A DNA stretch of 64,000 bases from positions 863,001 to 927,000 of the forward strand of contig NZ_CP141595.1 of NCBI RefSeq assembly GCF_035590735.1, read 5' to 3'. The DNA is from Rossellomorea aquimaris. Its GTDB lineage: Bacteria > Bacillota > Bacilli > Bacillales > Bacillaceae_B. A program made the translations under genes and the position numbers. Below the pieces are notes generated by a model that was given only the letters and a program-made list of their open reading frames with translations, ran no database searches and had not been told where the DNA came from. Below are positions 32,508 to 40,700 of this stretch, one piece after another. Within the stretch, counting starts at the first letter, position 1. Every line of letters starts with the position of its first letter.

Positions 32508-32545
32508 GAGGCGGCAGCTGAATAAGCAACCGCCTCACTTGTTAT
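32508..32545 (+). terminator. Hairpin, possible terminator
   Basis: GAGGCGG and CCGCCTC pair perfectly around a 15-base loop and are followed by ACTTGTTATT. About 290 bp after the last rightward stop codon, so its role is uncertain. Confidence 0.4.
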
Positions 32546-32688
32546 TAAATTGATAAATATCATTGTACATCTTGTTGGTCTGAAGAATTAGTAACCACAC
32601 AATTAAGTGGTGAAGGGGAAGTTTACTCCTACACGAATATTTACGTTGCACCCCAACCCTTTACGGAGGATGCACCTTTTTGAATTAG

Positions 32689-32776
32689 GAAGACGGTTCT
32701 TATGCTTCCAAAGCAAGACCGTCCGTGTCCTCCCCAACAAAGTAAAAGTTTAACGTACCGGACAGGCACCGTTTTT
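32689..32776. repeat. Composite of family-A (A5) and family-C (C3) repeats
   Basis: AAGACGGTTCTTATGCTTCC and GCAAGACCGTCCGTGTCC are a shortened family-A element (32689-32732); AAAAGTTTAACGTACCGG and CAGGCACCGTTTTT, 12 bp further, is the right half of a family-C element (32743-32776). Confidence 0.7.
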
Positions 32777-32782
32777 CTCTCT

Positions 32783-32826
32783 AAATAAATATCCGGTGCC
32801 CAAATATAGGGTCACCGGATCTCTTC
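32783..32826 (-). terminator. Terminator of the zinc lipoprotein gene
   Basis: ATCCGGTG and CACCGGAT form a perfect stem around CCCAAATATAGGGT, which can itself pair (CCC/GGG). Read leftwards it is followed by ATTTATTTAG. Confidence 0.75.
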
Positions 32827-32871
32827 CTATCAGAATAAATATTGAATGGTACTTGTCTCAGGAAGGGCGAA

Positions 32872-34416
32872 TCAATGTATCATCATTTCATGAGCGATTT
32901 CCTCACCGCTAATGTCAGAAGGGTAATAGGTTGGCCAGTTAACGACTTCCTCCAGCAACGCTTCCCGATCATCTCCCCAATACAAGTGATAGTGATGCGA
33001 ATCGGTTGGGGCAATGCTGTGATCACTAAACTGGATGTAGTTTGGCATCTTTCCTTCCTGTAGGTCAGCAAGCTTGAAGATATAGCGCACTCCACGGTTT
33101 CCCTTCTCATAGGTTAGAATTTCGTACCCGTCATAGGTATAGTGTCCAGACGATTTTTTCCCATCTTCATAGAAGGTGAACGTATCCCCATCAATCATGA
33201 TGCGCTCGACGCCGGTTTTGTATCCTGTTGTATAGTACTCTTTATACTCTTCGGCAGTCTTATCTCCGTCTTCTGCTTTGTGAGCAAATACTTCATCGAG
33301 GGTACCATCCAGTAAATAAGGGTAAACGGACTGCCAGTCACCTTCCCAGTCAGATAACTCACGATCTTTCACTTGATCATCTTCAAAGTAACCATCATAA
33401 ATCTTCTGTGCTTCTTCATCTAATTCATGGCTGTGTTCATGGTCGTGATCTTCCGGTTCTATATTTGGTGCTTGTTCCAATGCTGTATGCAACTGTGTCA
33501 GGTTACGTCTCATCAGTGAAAAATAGTCTTCATCATTTTCAATATCTTCATCTGTCAGTACAGACAGGTTATGAAGTCTGAGTGTTTCAGCACCTATTTC
33601 ATCCCTTACGACTCCAGCTATTTTCGTCGTGATGTTCTGTTCAAAAAAGACATGCTTTAATCCATATTCTTTAGCTGTCTCAACAATTGTTTGGAGTTCT
33701 TTCTGAGACGGTTCCTGTGTCGGACTCAATCCGGAAACCGCAATCTGATGTACACCGTAAGCTTCTTCCCAATAGCCATAGGCGGCATGAGAGACGATAA
33801 AGTGATTGCCTGACGTTGCTTCGAGTTCAGTGGAAAACTCCTGATCAAGAGCTTCAAGGTCAGCCTTGAGTGTTTCAAAGTTTTCATTAAATAGTGCCTC
33901 TTCTTCAGGCTTCATTTCTACTAATACATTCTTAATGTTCTCTGCTAATTCTATGGAACGGATTGGATCGAGCCATACGTGAGGATCATGATCTCCGTGG
34001 TCATGATCCTCTTCATGATCGTGGTCATGAGCTCCTTCATTAAGCTCAATCCCTTCAGCCGCTTCAACAACTGTCACATCTTCAACATCTACAGCCTCAG
34101 CGATTTTTTCAGCATACGCCTCAAGCCCCGCGCCATTCATAATAAATGCATCTGCTTCAGCAATTGCCATTACATCTTTAGAAGTGGGCTCATATGTATG
34201 TGAGTCCGATCCGGGAGGTAAAAGTGATTCAACTTCAGCTTCTTCACCTGCAATCCGTTCTGCAAAAAACTGCAGGGGATATACCGTAGTGAAAATTTTC
34301 ACCGGTTCAGTTGAAGACGCTGCCTGTTCCGCACTGTTATTCTCATTTCCTTCTCCGCAACCAGCAAGAGAAAGAACAAATAATAAACTAAATAAAGCCA
34401 CCCATTTTTTCCTCAT
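32872..34416 (-). CDS. adcA: Zinc-binding lipoprotein AdcA (ZnuA-ZinT fusion)
   Basis: A 514-residue high-affinity zinc binding lipoprotein of an ABC importer. Signal peptide with lipobox LAGC (Cys 20). The N-terminal ZnuA/TroA domain has the first zinc ligand in PGSDSHTYEP (His 73), a His-rich loop HDHDHEEDHDHGDHDPH (about 130-146), and SHAAYGYWEEAYG and FFEQNITTK further on. From about residue 335 a ZinT domain follows, starting IYDGYFEDDQVKDRELSDWE and ending SHHYHLYWG with zinc histidines, the same fusion as streptococcal AdcA. ATG 34416 follows AAGGAGGATACAT. The promoter carries two Zur boxes. No ATPase or permease gene (AdcCB/ZnuCB) is adjacent, so it must work with a transporter encoded elsewhere. 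Confidence 0.93.
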   Translation of the reverse strand: MRKKWVALFSLLFVLSLAGCGEGNENNSAEQAASSTEPVKIFTTVYPLQFFAERIAGEEAEVESLLPPGSDSHTYEPTSKDVMAIAEADAFIMNGAGLEAYAEKIAEAVDVEDVTVVEAAEGIELNEGAHDHDHEEDHDHGDHDPHVWLDPIRSIELAENIKNVLVEMKPEEEALFNENFETLKADLEALDQEFSTELEATSGNHFIVSHAAYGYWEEAYGVHQIAVSGLSPTQEPSQKELQTIVETAKEYGLKHVFFEQNITTKIAGVVRDEIGAETLRLHNLSVLTDEDIENDEDYFSLMRRNLTQLHTALEQAPNIEPEDHDHEHSHELDEEAQKIYDGYFEDDQVKDRELSDWEGDWQSVYPYLLDGTLDEVFAHKAEDGDKTAEEYKEYYTTGYKTGVERIMIDGDTFTFYEDGKKSSGHYTYDGYEILTYEKGNRGVRYIFKLADLQEGKMPNYIQFSDHSIAPTDSHHYHLYWGDDREALLEEVVNWPTYYPSDISGEEIAHEMMIH

Positions 34417-34444
34417 ATGTATCCTCCTTATTATTTCTTAAAAT

Positions 34445-34489
34445 AATATATCGTAATCGTTACGATTTGTAAATAGTAATTGTTACGAT
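34445..34489 (-). promoter_or_regulatory. Sigma-A promoter with two Zur boxes
   Basis: Read leftwards, TTTACA (34473-34468), a 17-bp spacer and TATATT (34450-34445) form a good promoter. The spacer holds ATCGTAATCGTTACGAT (34450-34466), a perfect 7-3-7 palindrome, and ATAGTAATTGTTACGAT (34473-34489) is a second box with one mismatch, 23 bp away. Both fit the Bacillus Zur consensus (TCGTAATnnTTACGA), so the gene is switched on by zinc starvation. Confidence 0.9.
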
Positions 34490-34607
34490 TTATTGGCGGC
34501 AGTAGATAGTAATGATCGCTTTTTTCCGTAAGCTCAGATAATCGATTATGGGGCCATAACTTTCCACTGAAGGGTCTCGAAGTTCCTAAAGATGGACAAA
34601 ATGGTAG

Positions 34608-34642
34608 TTGAAAATTCTCCTAACTTTCAACATTTTTTTCAG
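34608..34642 (+). terminator. Hairpin with T-run, role unclear
   Basis: GTTGAAA and TTTCAAC pair around a loop and are followed by ATTTTTTTC. It lies between divergent genes where no rightward transcript is expected, so it may be a leader attenuator for the MFS gene or chance. Confidence 0.35.
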
Positions 34643-34730
34643 GGAGTCGTCATATTCGCCGAATGTTTTTCATTGAAAATTCAAATACTTAGGTAATGGT
34701 AGATCAATCTTTAAAGGGTGGATTAATTGA

Positions 34731-35978
34731 ATGAACAATTGCAACGACAAGAAGATCAGTAATTGGTGCGTGGTAAGTATGGCCTCGATTCCTTTGGTGA
34801 TGACCTTGGGGAATTCCATGCTGATCCCTGTATTGCCCATTTTTGAAAAAGAGGTGGGGATCACTTCTTTTCAAACGAGTATGATTATTACAAGTTACTC
34901 CATTGCTTCGATCTTTCTGATTCCGGTGGCTGGATATCTGTCGGATCGCTTCGGAAGGAAGGTGGTCATCCTCCCCAGTTTACTCATTGCGTTATTGGGG
35001 GGATTGGTTGCTGGGTTCGCTTCATGGAAAATGGATGATCCCTTTACTTGGATTATCATCGGCCGTGTTCTGCAGGGGATTGGGGCAGCTGGTGCGGCTC
35101 CGATTATTTTACCGCTGGTGGGTGATCTGTATAAAGATGATGATAAGAAAACGAGTTCCTGTCTGGGATTGATTGAAACCTCCAACACATTCGGCAAAGT
35201 GTTAAGTCCCATATTGGGGGCGATGTTTGCCGCTTATTTATGGTATCTTCCTTTTTTCTCTATTTCTGTTTTTAGTCTTATTTCAATTGTACTCGTCATC
35301 TTCTTCATTAAAGTTCCTAAGAAGAAAGAGAAGCCTGTCGCACTGAAAACATTCATCAAGAATACAAAGAAGATTTTTAAACAGGAAGGGAAATGGATCT
35401 TTACTGTTTTTCTCGTAGGGATCTATATCATGCTGGTCTTGTTTGCCGTCTTGTTTTTCCTATCTGATTCCCTGGAGAAAACACATGGACTGTATGGGGT
35501 GAAAAAAGGGTTTGTATTGGCCATTCCTTTACTGACTCTATGCATCGCTTCTTTTATTACAGGTAGAAAGATCAAAGGTGAGCTAAAGGTCATGAAGGTA
35601 ATCATGACGGTGAGCTTGATTCTGATCAGTGTCAGTGTGTCATTGATAGGATTTGTCGACGAGCGATTGATTCTTCTTTTGTCTGTCTCAAGCTTCATGG
35701 GTCTCTCGATTGGTGCGTTGCTGCCTACAATGGATGCTCTGATTACCGAAAACATCGAGAAAGAGGAGCGGGGGACGATCTCTTCTTTCTACAGCTCATC
35801 CCGGTTCATCGGGGTGGCTGCCGGTCCCCCTCTGATGGCCTTGGTGATGAATTCTCTATTGAATGAGAGTTTTATCGGCGCAGGTATCTTAGGAATCGGG
35901 ATGTTTCTGAGTGTGCTGTTTTTTATTCAATCTGAAAAATCCCCCACATCTAATACAAATCAAGGAGGGACAACATGA
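34731..35978 (+). CDS. MFS transporter, 12-helix drug exporter type
   Basis: A 415-residue major facilitator of the DHA1 drug exporter type. IPLVMTLGNSMLIPVLPIFE in helix 1, GYLSDRFGRKVVILPS as motif A between helices 2 and 3, and GRVLQGIGAAGAAPIILPLV with motif C at TFGKVLSPILGAMFAAYL are all present. Its beginning resembles B. subtilis YmfD-like exporters, one of which exports the siderophore bacillibactin, but no siderophore genes are near. ATG 34731 lacks a strong Shine-Dalgarno (GGATTAATTGA). It overlaps the metallo-hydrolase gene by 4 bp, so the pair is an operon. Confidence 0.88.
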   Translation: MNNCNDKKISNWCVVSMASIPLVMTLGNSMLIPVLPIFEKEVGITSFQTSMIITSYSIASIFLIPVAGYLSDRFGRKVVILPSLLIALLGGLVAGFASWKMDDPFTWIIIGRVLQGIGAAGAAPIILPLVGDLYKDDDKKTSSCLGLIETSNTFGKVLSPILGAMFAAYLWYLPFFSISVFSLISIVLVIFFIKVPKKKEKPVALKTFIKNTKKIFKQEGKWIFTVFLVGIYIMLVLFAVLFFLSDSLEKTHGLYGVKKGFVLAIPLLTLCIASFITGRKIKGELKVMKVIMTVSLILISVSVSLIGFVDERLILLLSVSSFMGLSIGALLPTMDALITENIEKEERGTISSFYSSSRFIGVAAGPPLMALVMNSLLNESFIGAGILGIGMFLSVLFFIQSEKSPTSNTNQGGTT

Positions 35979-36814
35979 AACCATTAGACAGTGATTTTTC
36001 TGATACACATCTCCCTTTCTTTAGTGTGAAAAGTGGGACTGGGCGGGAAGTAGGTAAAGATCTTTATTATTGGACCAATCAGATTGTGAATGTCTGTTTC
36101 TACGGAATTCCGGGAAGCAGGGAGTGGGTGTTGATTGATTGTGGGATGCCTCACTCTAAGCAGAAGATCATGGAAGCGGCGGAAGAGCGGTTTGGCCATA
36201 GGGGTAAACCGCAAGCCATTGTGTTGACTCATGGCCATTTTGACCATGTCGGGTCCCTGGAGCCGCTCTTAGAGGAATGGGACGTTCCAGTTTACGCCCA
36301 TGAACTGGAAATCCCTTATCTTAACGGAGAACGGAACTATCCGAAAGGGGACCCTACTGTGGATGGCGGTTTGGTAAGCGAGTTGTCCCCAATTTATCCC
36401 CATCATGGAATAGATGTGGCCAATCGTCTTCACGTTCTTCCGGAAAGTGGTGAAGTCCCCTTTATGCAAGGATGGAAATGGGTTCATACACCTGGTCATA
36501 CGCCAGGGCACTTATCCCTTTATAGGGAGTTGGATGGTGTATTGATCGTTGGGGACGCCTTTGTGACAGTGAAGCAGGAATCCCTCTATCGGGTTGTCCT
36601 TCAAACGAAAGAAATCAGCGGTCCGCCGAGGTATTTCACGATGGATTGGAAAGCGGCCAAAGAATCGGTCGCAACATTATCCAATCTGAATCCGAAAGTA
36701 GCTGTCACCGGACATGGAGAGGCGATGTCGGGGAAGGAGCTGGAAGCTGCTTTAAGAAAATTGGTTGAACAATTTGATGAGATCGCTTTACCGGCTAATC
36801 GAAAACGGCATTAA
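35975..36814 (+). CDS. MBL-fold metallo-hydrolase
   Basis: A 279-residue metallo-beta-lactamase fold hydrolase. The dinuclear metal motif is LTHGHFDHVGSLEPLL, followed by the second histidine in HTPGHTPGHLSLY, the aspartate in VLIVGDAFVTV, and the final histidine in AVTGHGEAM, so all canonical ligands are present. Related to glyoxalase II-like and quorum-quenching lactonase-like enzymes; substrate unknown. ATG 35975 overlaps the MFS gene stop (ATGA) with AAGGAGGGACAAC as binding site. Co-expression with an exporter suggests a detoxification pair (inference). Confidence 0.9.
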   Translation: MKPLDSDFSDTHLPFFSVKSGTGREVGKDLYYWTNQIVNVCFYGIPGSREWVLIDCGMPHSKQKIMEAAEERFGHRGKPQAIVLTHGHFDHVGSLEPLLEEWDVPVYAHELEIPYLNGERNYPKGDPTVDGGLVSELSPIYPHHGIDVANRLHVLPESGEVPFMQGWKWVHTPGHTPGHLSLYRELDGVLIVGDAFVTVKQESLYRVVLQTKEISGPPRYFTMDWKAAKESVATLSNLNPKVAVTGHGEAMSGKELEAALRKLVEQFDEIALPANRKRH

Positions 36815-36823
36815 GTTTCCATT

Positions 36824-36898
36824 CGAATAATTTTATGCCTGTAGGGAAAATTATTCAGGGACAAACCTTTTTCCCTCTTCACCTGAAGAGGGTTTTTA
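36824..36898 (+). terminator. Tandem hairpins with terminator after metallo-hydrolase
   Basis: GAATAATTTT pairs with GAAAATTATTC (36824-36856); then CCCTCTTC pairs with GAAGAGGG around ACCT (36873-36892) with TTTTT behind. The second is a normal rho-independent terminator. Confidence 0.8.
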
Positions 36899-36922
36899 GC
36901 GAGAGGAAGGTAGGAGTTGTTC

Positions 36923-37546
36923 ATGGATTTAGATTGGATTTGGAAAGCCGTGCTTATCGTACTGGCAGGAACCTTATTATTAAGGGTTGCTGGGAGAAAG
37001 TCAATTTCTCAGATGACATTGGCCCAGACGGTCATTATGATCGGAATCGGATCATTACTCATTCAACCGGTAGCCGGCAAGAATATCTGGACCACGATCG
37101 GTGTCGGGTTGACTCTTGTCCTTACCCTCATGGTAATGGAATATCTGCAGGTGAAATCCGATCGTGTCGAACAGTTTATCACCGGGAAATCCAAACTTCT
37201 TATGGAAAATGGCGTCATCAACGAAAAGAACTTTAAAAAGTTACGAATGACTGTCGATCAACTTGAAATGAAACTAAGACAGCAGGGAGTCAGTAAGCTT
37301 TCGGATGTGAAATGGGCGACACTTGAGCCGAATGGACAAGTCGGAGTGGAATTGATGCCGCAGGCAAAGCCGGTGACGATGAAAGATTTTGAAAAACTTC
37401 AGGCACAAGTACAGAGACTAATTAATATGCTCAATGTCCCACCTTCCACGACGAGGCCAGTCAGTCAGGAAGTGGGAGGGGAAGATATATTTAAAGAGAT
37501 CAAACAGAACTCTTCTGTCAACCCTCCCCCAAAACATCTTCAGTAG
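36923..37546 (+). CDS. DUF421 (YetF/YcaP-family) membrane protein
   Basis: A 207-residue protein with three N-terminal membrane helices and a cytoplasmic DUF421 domain. AVLIVLAGTLLLRVAGRKSI and SQMTLAQTVIMIGIGSLLIQ are the conserved opening; the soluble part has the family motif KLLMENGVINEKNFKKLRMT and SKLSDVKWATLEPNGQVGVE. ATG 36923 was chosen with GGAG six bases upstream; a TTG at 36917 is possible. Related B. subtilis proteins (YetF, YrbG and others) are linked to spores or envelope but have no firm role. Monocistronic. Confidence 0.9.
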   Translation: MDLDWIWKAVLIVLAGTLLLRVAGRKSISQMTLAQTVIMIGIGSLLIQPVAGKNIWTTIGVGLTLVLTLMVMEYLQVKSDRVEQFITGKSKLLMENGVINEKNFKKLRMTVDQLEMKLRQQGVSKLSDVKWATLEPNGQVGVELMPQAKPVTMKDFEKLQAQVQRLINMLNVPPSTTRPVSQEVGGEDIFKEIKQNSSVNPPPKHLQ

Positions 37547-37582
37547 TAAAGAATTGGATAGAATCTCGATTGGAGGACGTTT

Positions 37583-38716
37583 ATGAAAGCCGTCACATAT
37601 CAAGGAAAGAAGTCCATAGCCGTCAAGAAGGTAGAGGACCCACGGATACAAGATCAACAAGATGTCATAGTCAAGATCACATCAACGGCCATATGTGGAT
37701 CCGATCTGCATCTGTACCAGGGGAATTTTCCACTTCCGATCGGATATGTCATTGGGCATGAGCCCATGGGAATCGTAGAGGAAGTCGGGAAAGATGTCAC
37801 GAAAGTCAAAAAGGGGGATCGCGTCATCGTCCCTTTCACGGTGGCATGCGGGACTTGTAAATATTGTCACAACCATTTAGAAAGTCAATGCGATCATTCC
37901 AATCCCCATTATGACTCTGGGGGATTGTTCGGGTACTCGGAGAAATTCGGGAATTATCCCGGGGGACAAGCGGAATACTTACGGGTTCCATTCGGGAATT
38001 ACACCCCTTTTTTAGTACCCGAGAATTGTGAACTGGAGGATGAACAGATCCTTTTTTTATCTGATGTACTCCCCACGGCCTACTGGAGTGTGGAGAATGC
38101 CGGTGTGAAAAAAGGGGACACGGTCATTGTCCTCGGATGTGGTCCGGTCGGATTGATGGCTCAGCAGTTTGCCTGGAAAAAGGGTGCAGAGAGGGTCATC
38201 GCGGTCGATTATTTCGAGTATCGCTTACGTCACTCAAAGAAGGTGAACCGTACGGAAACCTTTGACTTCACCCAATACGATGATATGGGGGAAACGTTGA
38301 AAGAGTTGACAAAAGGCGGGGCGGATGTAGTGATCGACTGTGTCGGCATGGATGGGAAGAAGTCCCCACTTGAATATATGGAACAGAAATTGAAGCTTCA
38401 GGGTGGAACAATCGGTCCAATTCAAATCGCCACCAAGGCTGTCAGGAAGTGCGGAACTGTTCAATTGACCGGGGTATATGGCGGACTTTACAATATGTTC
38501 CCCCTTGGGGCATTCTTTTCCCGTAATATTACCCTGAAGATGGGACAGGCGCATGCGAGAGCATATATGGCCCCCCTTTATGAACAAATCGTCAGAGGGG
38601 AAATCGACTCCACTTCCATCATCACACATATACTTAAGCTTGAGGATGCGGCAAAGGGGTATCAACTATTCAATGAGAAAGAAGACGGCTGCATCAAAGT
38701 CATCTTGAAGCCTTAA
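37583..38716 (+). CDS. Zinc-dependent alcohol dehydrogenase
   Basis: A 377-residue medium-chain dehydrogenase. The catalytic zinc site is seen at ICGSDLHLYQ (Cys 38) and GHEPMGIVEEVG (His 59, Glu 60), the structural zinc site at ACGTCKYCHNHLESQCDH (Cys 89, 92, 95, 103), and the NAD(P) fold at VIVLGCGPVGLMAQQFA. The extended insert YSEKFGNYPGGQAEYLRVPF places it with the AdhB/formaldehyde-dehydrogenase-like subgroup of Bacillus. ATG 37583 follows TGGAGGACGTTT. It is monocistronic with a terminator at 38720. Substrate unknown; aldehyde or alcohol detoxification is likely from family. Confidence 0.92.
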   Translation: MKAVTYQGKKSIAVKKVEDPRIQDQQDVIVKITSTAICGSDLHLYQGNFPLPIGYVIGHEPMGIVEEVGKDVTKVKKGDRVIVPFTVACGTCKYCHNHLESQCDHSNPHYDSGGLFGYSEKFGNYPGGQAEYLRVPFGNYTPFLVPENCELEDEQILFLSDVLPTAYWSVENAGVKKGDTVIVLGCGPVGLMAQQFAWKKGAERVIAVDYFEYRLRHSKKVNRTETFDFTQYDDMGETLKELTKGGADVVIDCVGMDGKKSPLEYMEQKLKLQGGTIGPIQIATKAVRKCGTVQLTGVYGGLYNMFPLGAFFSRNITLKMGQAHARAYMAPLYEQIVRGEIDSTSIITHILKLEDAAKGYQLFNEKEDGCIKVILKP

Positions 38717-38719
38717 CGT

Positions 38720-38753
38720 CAAGAAGGAGGGACTCATATCTCTCCTTCTTTTT
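38720..38753 (+). terminator. Rho-independent terminator
   Basis: AAGAAGGAG pairs with CTCCTTCTT around a 12-base loop and is followed by TTTG. Confidence 0.85.
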
Positions 38754-38826
38754 GTTCACGGGACACTATGGACTTACATAAAGTGGAAGAGTGTTGTAAA
38801 AGAGAGATTGCATAGGGGATGAGATT

Positions 38827-39666
38827 GTGTTTTACCATATTAAAGAACTTCAGTATGAAGCAAAACCATGCAAGCCAAACCCGGCGTATGCGAACCAGCT
38901 GCAAGAAATTCTTGGTGGACAATACGGAGAGATTTCGGTGATGATGCAATATTTATTCCAGGGTTTCAACGGACGGGCGGACAAAAAATTTCGTGATTTA
39001 TGCCTGGACATCGGGACGGAGGAAATTGCCCATGTAGAATTACTGGCCACCCTCATTGCCCGCCTGCTGGATGGTGCCCCCGTAACTGAACAGGAAGCGA
39101 TGTATAAGAGTAATCCGGTGCTCGCGGCAGCGATGGGTGGAATGAATCCACAGCATGTGATTGTGAGCGGGTTGGGTGCAATGCCGGTGGACAGTGTGGG
39201 AAATCGGTGGACAGCTTCTTATATCGGCGCCAGCGGGAACCTCCTGGCCGATTTCCGTGCCAACTTAACGGCAGAATCAATGGGCCGGTTACAGGCAGTG
39301 AGACTGTATGAACTGAGTGATGATCCGGGTGTCCGTGATACGCTTTCCTTCTTGATTGCCCGTGACACTGCTCATCAGAATCAATGGGCGGCAGCCATCG
39401 CAGAACTTGAAGAGCGTGAAGGAGATATTGTCGTACCGACGACGTTCCCGAGGGAGCTTGAGAAGCAGGCTGTTTCCTATGATCTTTATAATCTATCCAG
39501 AGGAGAAGCGAGTGTCGAAGGACGATGGGCGAGCGGCCCGAGCATGGATGGAAAAGCGAATTTTCAATATATCAGTGAGCCTGGTCCATTCGGATCGAAA
39601 CCCAAGCTGGCTCCAGCTCCTAAATATGTACATGATACCGTTCCGATGCCTCCAATGATGAAATAA
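38827..39666 (+). CDS. Manganese catalase
   Basis: A 279-residue dimanganese catalase that dismutates hydrogen peroxide. It begins MFYHIKELQYEAKPCKPNPA, followed by the four-helix bundle with metal-ligand helices QYGEISVMMQYLFQGF, GTEEIAHVELLATLIARLLD, NLTAESMGRLQAVRLYE and LIARDTAHQNQWAAAI, which together give the expected Glu and His ligands. Length is normal for the short Bacillus form (YdbD type). The start is GTG 38827 with AGGGGATGAGATT upstream. Next to it, convergent, is a DUF3231 gene; in spore-formers Mn catalases are often spore-coat enzymes, but location here is inference. Confidence 0.93.
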   Translation: MFYHIKELQYEAKPCKPNPAYANQLQEILGGQYGEISVMMQYLFQGFNGRADKKFRDLCLDIGTEEIAHVELLATLIARLLDGAPVTEQEAMYKSNPVLAAAMGGMNPQHVIVSGLGAMPVDSVGNRWTASYIGASGNLLADFRANLTAESMGRLQAVRLYELSDDPGVRDTLSFLIARDTAHQNQWAAAIAELEEREGDIVVPTTFPRELEKQAVSYDLYNLSRGEASVEGRWASGPSMDGKANFQYISEPGPFGSKPKLAPAPKYVHDTVPMPPMMK

Positions 39667-39669
39667 CTA

Positions 39670-39717
39670 AAAAGATTCTCAAGATACTGGAATGTCACAG
39701 CAACATGAGAATCTTTC
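39670..39717. terminator. Bidirectional terminator between Mn catalase and DUF3231 gene
   Basis: AAAGATTCTCA and TGAGAATCTTT form an 11-bp perfect stem around a 25-base loop, with A-rich and T-rich flanks. Confidence 0.75.
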
Positions 39718-39728
39718 CAATTCAGTGA

Positions 39729-40244
39729 TTACTCACAATGTTCATTTTTGTTTTTGTGAAGGGGTGGAGGGATCAACCATCCCTTTTCTTTGTTTAACTT
39801 AAGTACTTTAGCACCCATTAGGGCTTTTTGCATATGAAATTGGCCGAACATCATCGCCACATCTTCACGTATGCTTTGTCCCATGATTGTGCTGCATGCA
39901 ACTAGGCCTGAAGCGATATTAGCTGATAACCCCGCTGCAACGGCAGGATCCGGCATGCGGGCACCAGTCGGAATATCATCCAGGCAGGCATGCGGAGGTT
40001 CTGGAGGTGTTGGAGGCAACCCAATCCCATTTTCCTTCAGAAGTTTTTCTACTTGCTTGATTTCTTCTTGCCCACCCTCGATGCTGTCCTTCAGTAATTT
40101 CTTAAGATCATCATCTCCGGCATGGTTAAGCTGCATCTGATATCCTGCCACAGTGGCTTTAGCCGTCAACAGATAGTTCCAAGTTCCAAATACTTCACCA
40201 TAATGCAATGGCTCTTCTTGTGGATTTCCACTTAAAATACCCAT
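39729..40244 (-). CDS. DUF3231 family protein
   Basis: A 171-residue protein of a Bacillus-specific family, a helical-bundle type related to ferritin-like/CotF-like spore proteins. The start MGILSGNPQEEPLHYGEVFG and the blocks LKENGIGLPPTPPEPPHA and MGQSIREDVAMMFGQFHMQK are family-defining. ATG 40244 follows TAAGGAGGATGATT; longer frames upstream have no binding site. Many DUF3231 proteins have two such domains; this is the single-domain form. Function unknown; a spore or stationary-phase role is inferred from family distribution. Confidence 0.88.
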   Translation of the reverse strand: MGILSGNPQEEPLHYGEVFGTWNYLLTAKATVAGYQMQLNHAGDDDLKKLLKDSIEGGQEEIKQVEKLLKENGIGLPPTPPEPPHACLDDIPTGARMPDPAVAAGLSANIASGLVACSTIMGQSIREDVAMMFGQFHMQKALMGAKVLKLNKEKGWLIPPPLHKNKNEHCE

Positions 40245-40700
40245 AATCATCCTCCTTATCATAATGTGCCACCTTTCAAAGTGAATGTTTAAGCACAAAA
40301 GTATTTTTCCACTAAGCACTTGGGATTATGTATATATTCTTACATTTATTGTATATTTAAATATTTCTTGTGGTTTTGGCAGATGACCATCAAGTCCGGG
40401 TATTCGATACGAATGCTCAATTAATTGAAAACAGATCAATAACTCAAATTCAGGCTTAATAAATCCTAAATGGGATTAATTATTTTTGATCCAGGTCGAA
40501 AGTAGGCCAATCGGGATCGATTCTTAAAGGATAATCACTTGATGGGCTAACTCTCTACTATTATTAGAGCCAATAAGTAAACTCAAGACGTGAATCAGGA
40601 AAAATATAAAGTTTTGCATCTGCTTTGCTATTGCCTAAGGGTATCACGGGGACGGTTCTTACGCCTCCGAGCAAGAGAGCCGTCCCTGTGTTTTATAAGA
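40245..40700. other. Intergenic region with coding-like remnant and family-A repeat
   Basis: At 40377-40460 the forward strand reads LADDHQVRVFDTNAQLIE then NRSITQIQA* without a start codon, resembling the end of a longer protein. The rest is AT-rich apart from the repeat at 40645-40692. No intact gene. Confidence 0.4.
40645..40692. repeat. Family-A palindromic repeat, copy A6
   Basis: CACGGGGACGGTTCTTACG then CCTCCGAGCAAGAGAGCCGT and CCCTGTG; the arms GGGGACGGTTCT/AGAGCCGTCCCTG are close to those of copies A2 and A3. Confidence 0.78.

Larger units (their letters stand above)
32219..32871. other. 650-bp intergenic region with hairpins, repeats and a small remnant
   Basis: No intact gene was recognised. 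It holds a broken small minus-strand frame (32223-32345), a hairpin at 32508-32545, a composite of family-A and family-C repeats (32689-32776) and the terminator of the zinc lipoprotein gene (32783-32826). The remainder is AT-rich. Confidence 0.5.
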
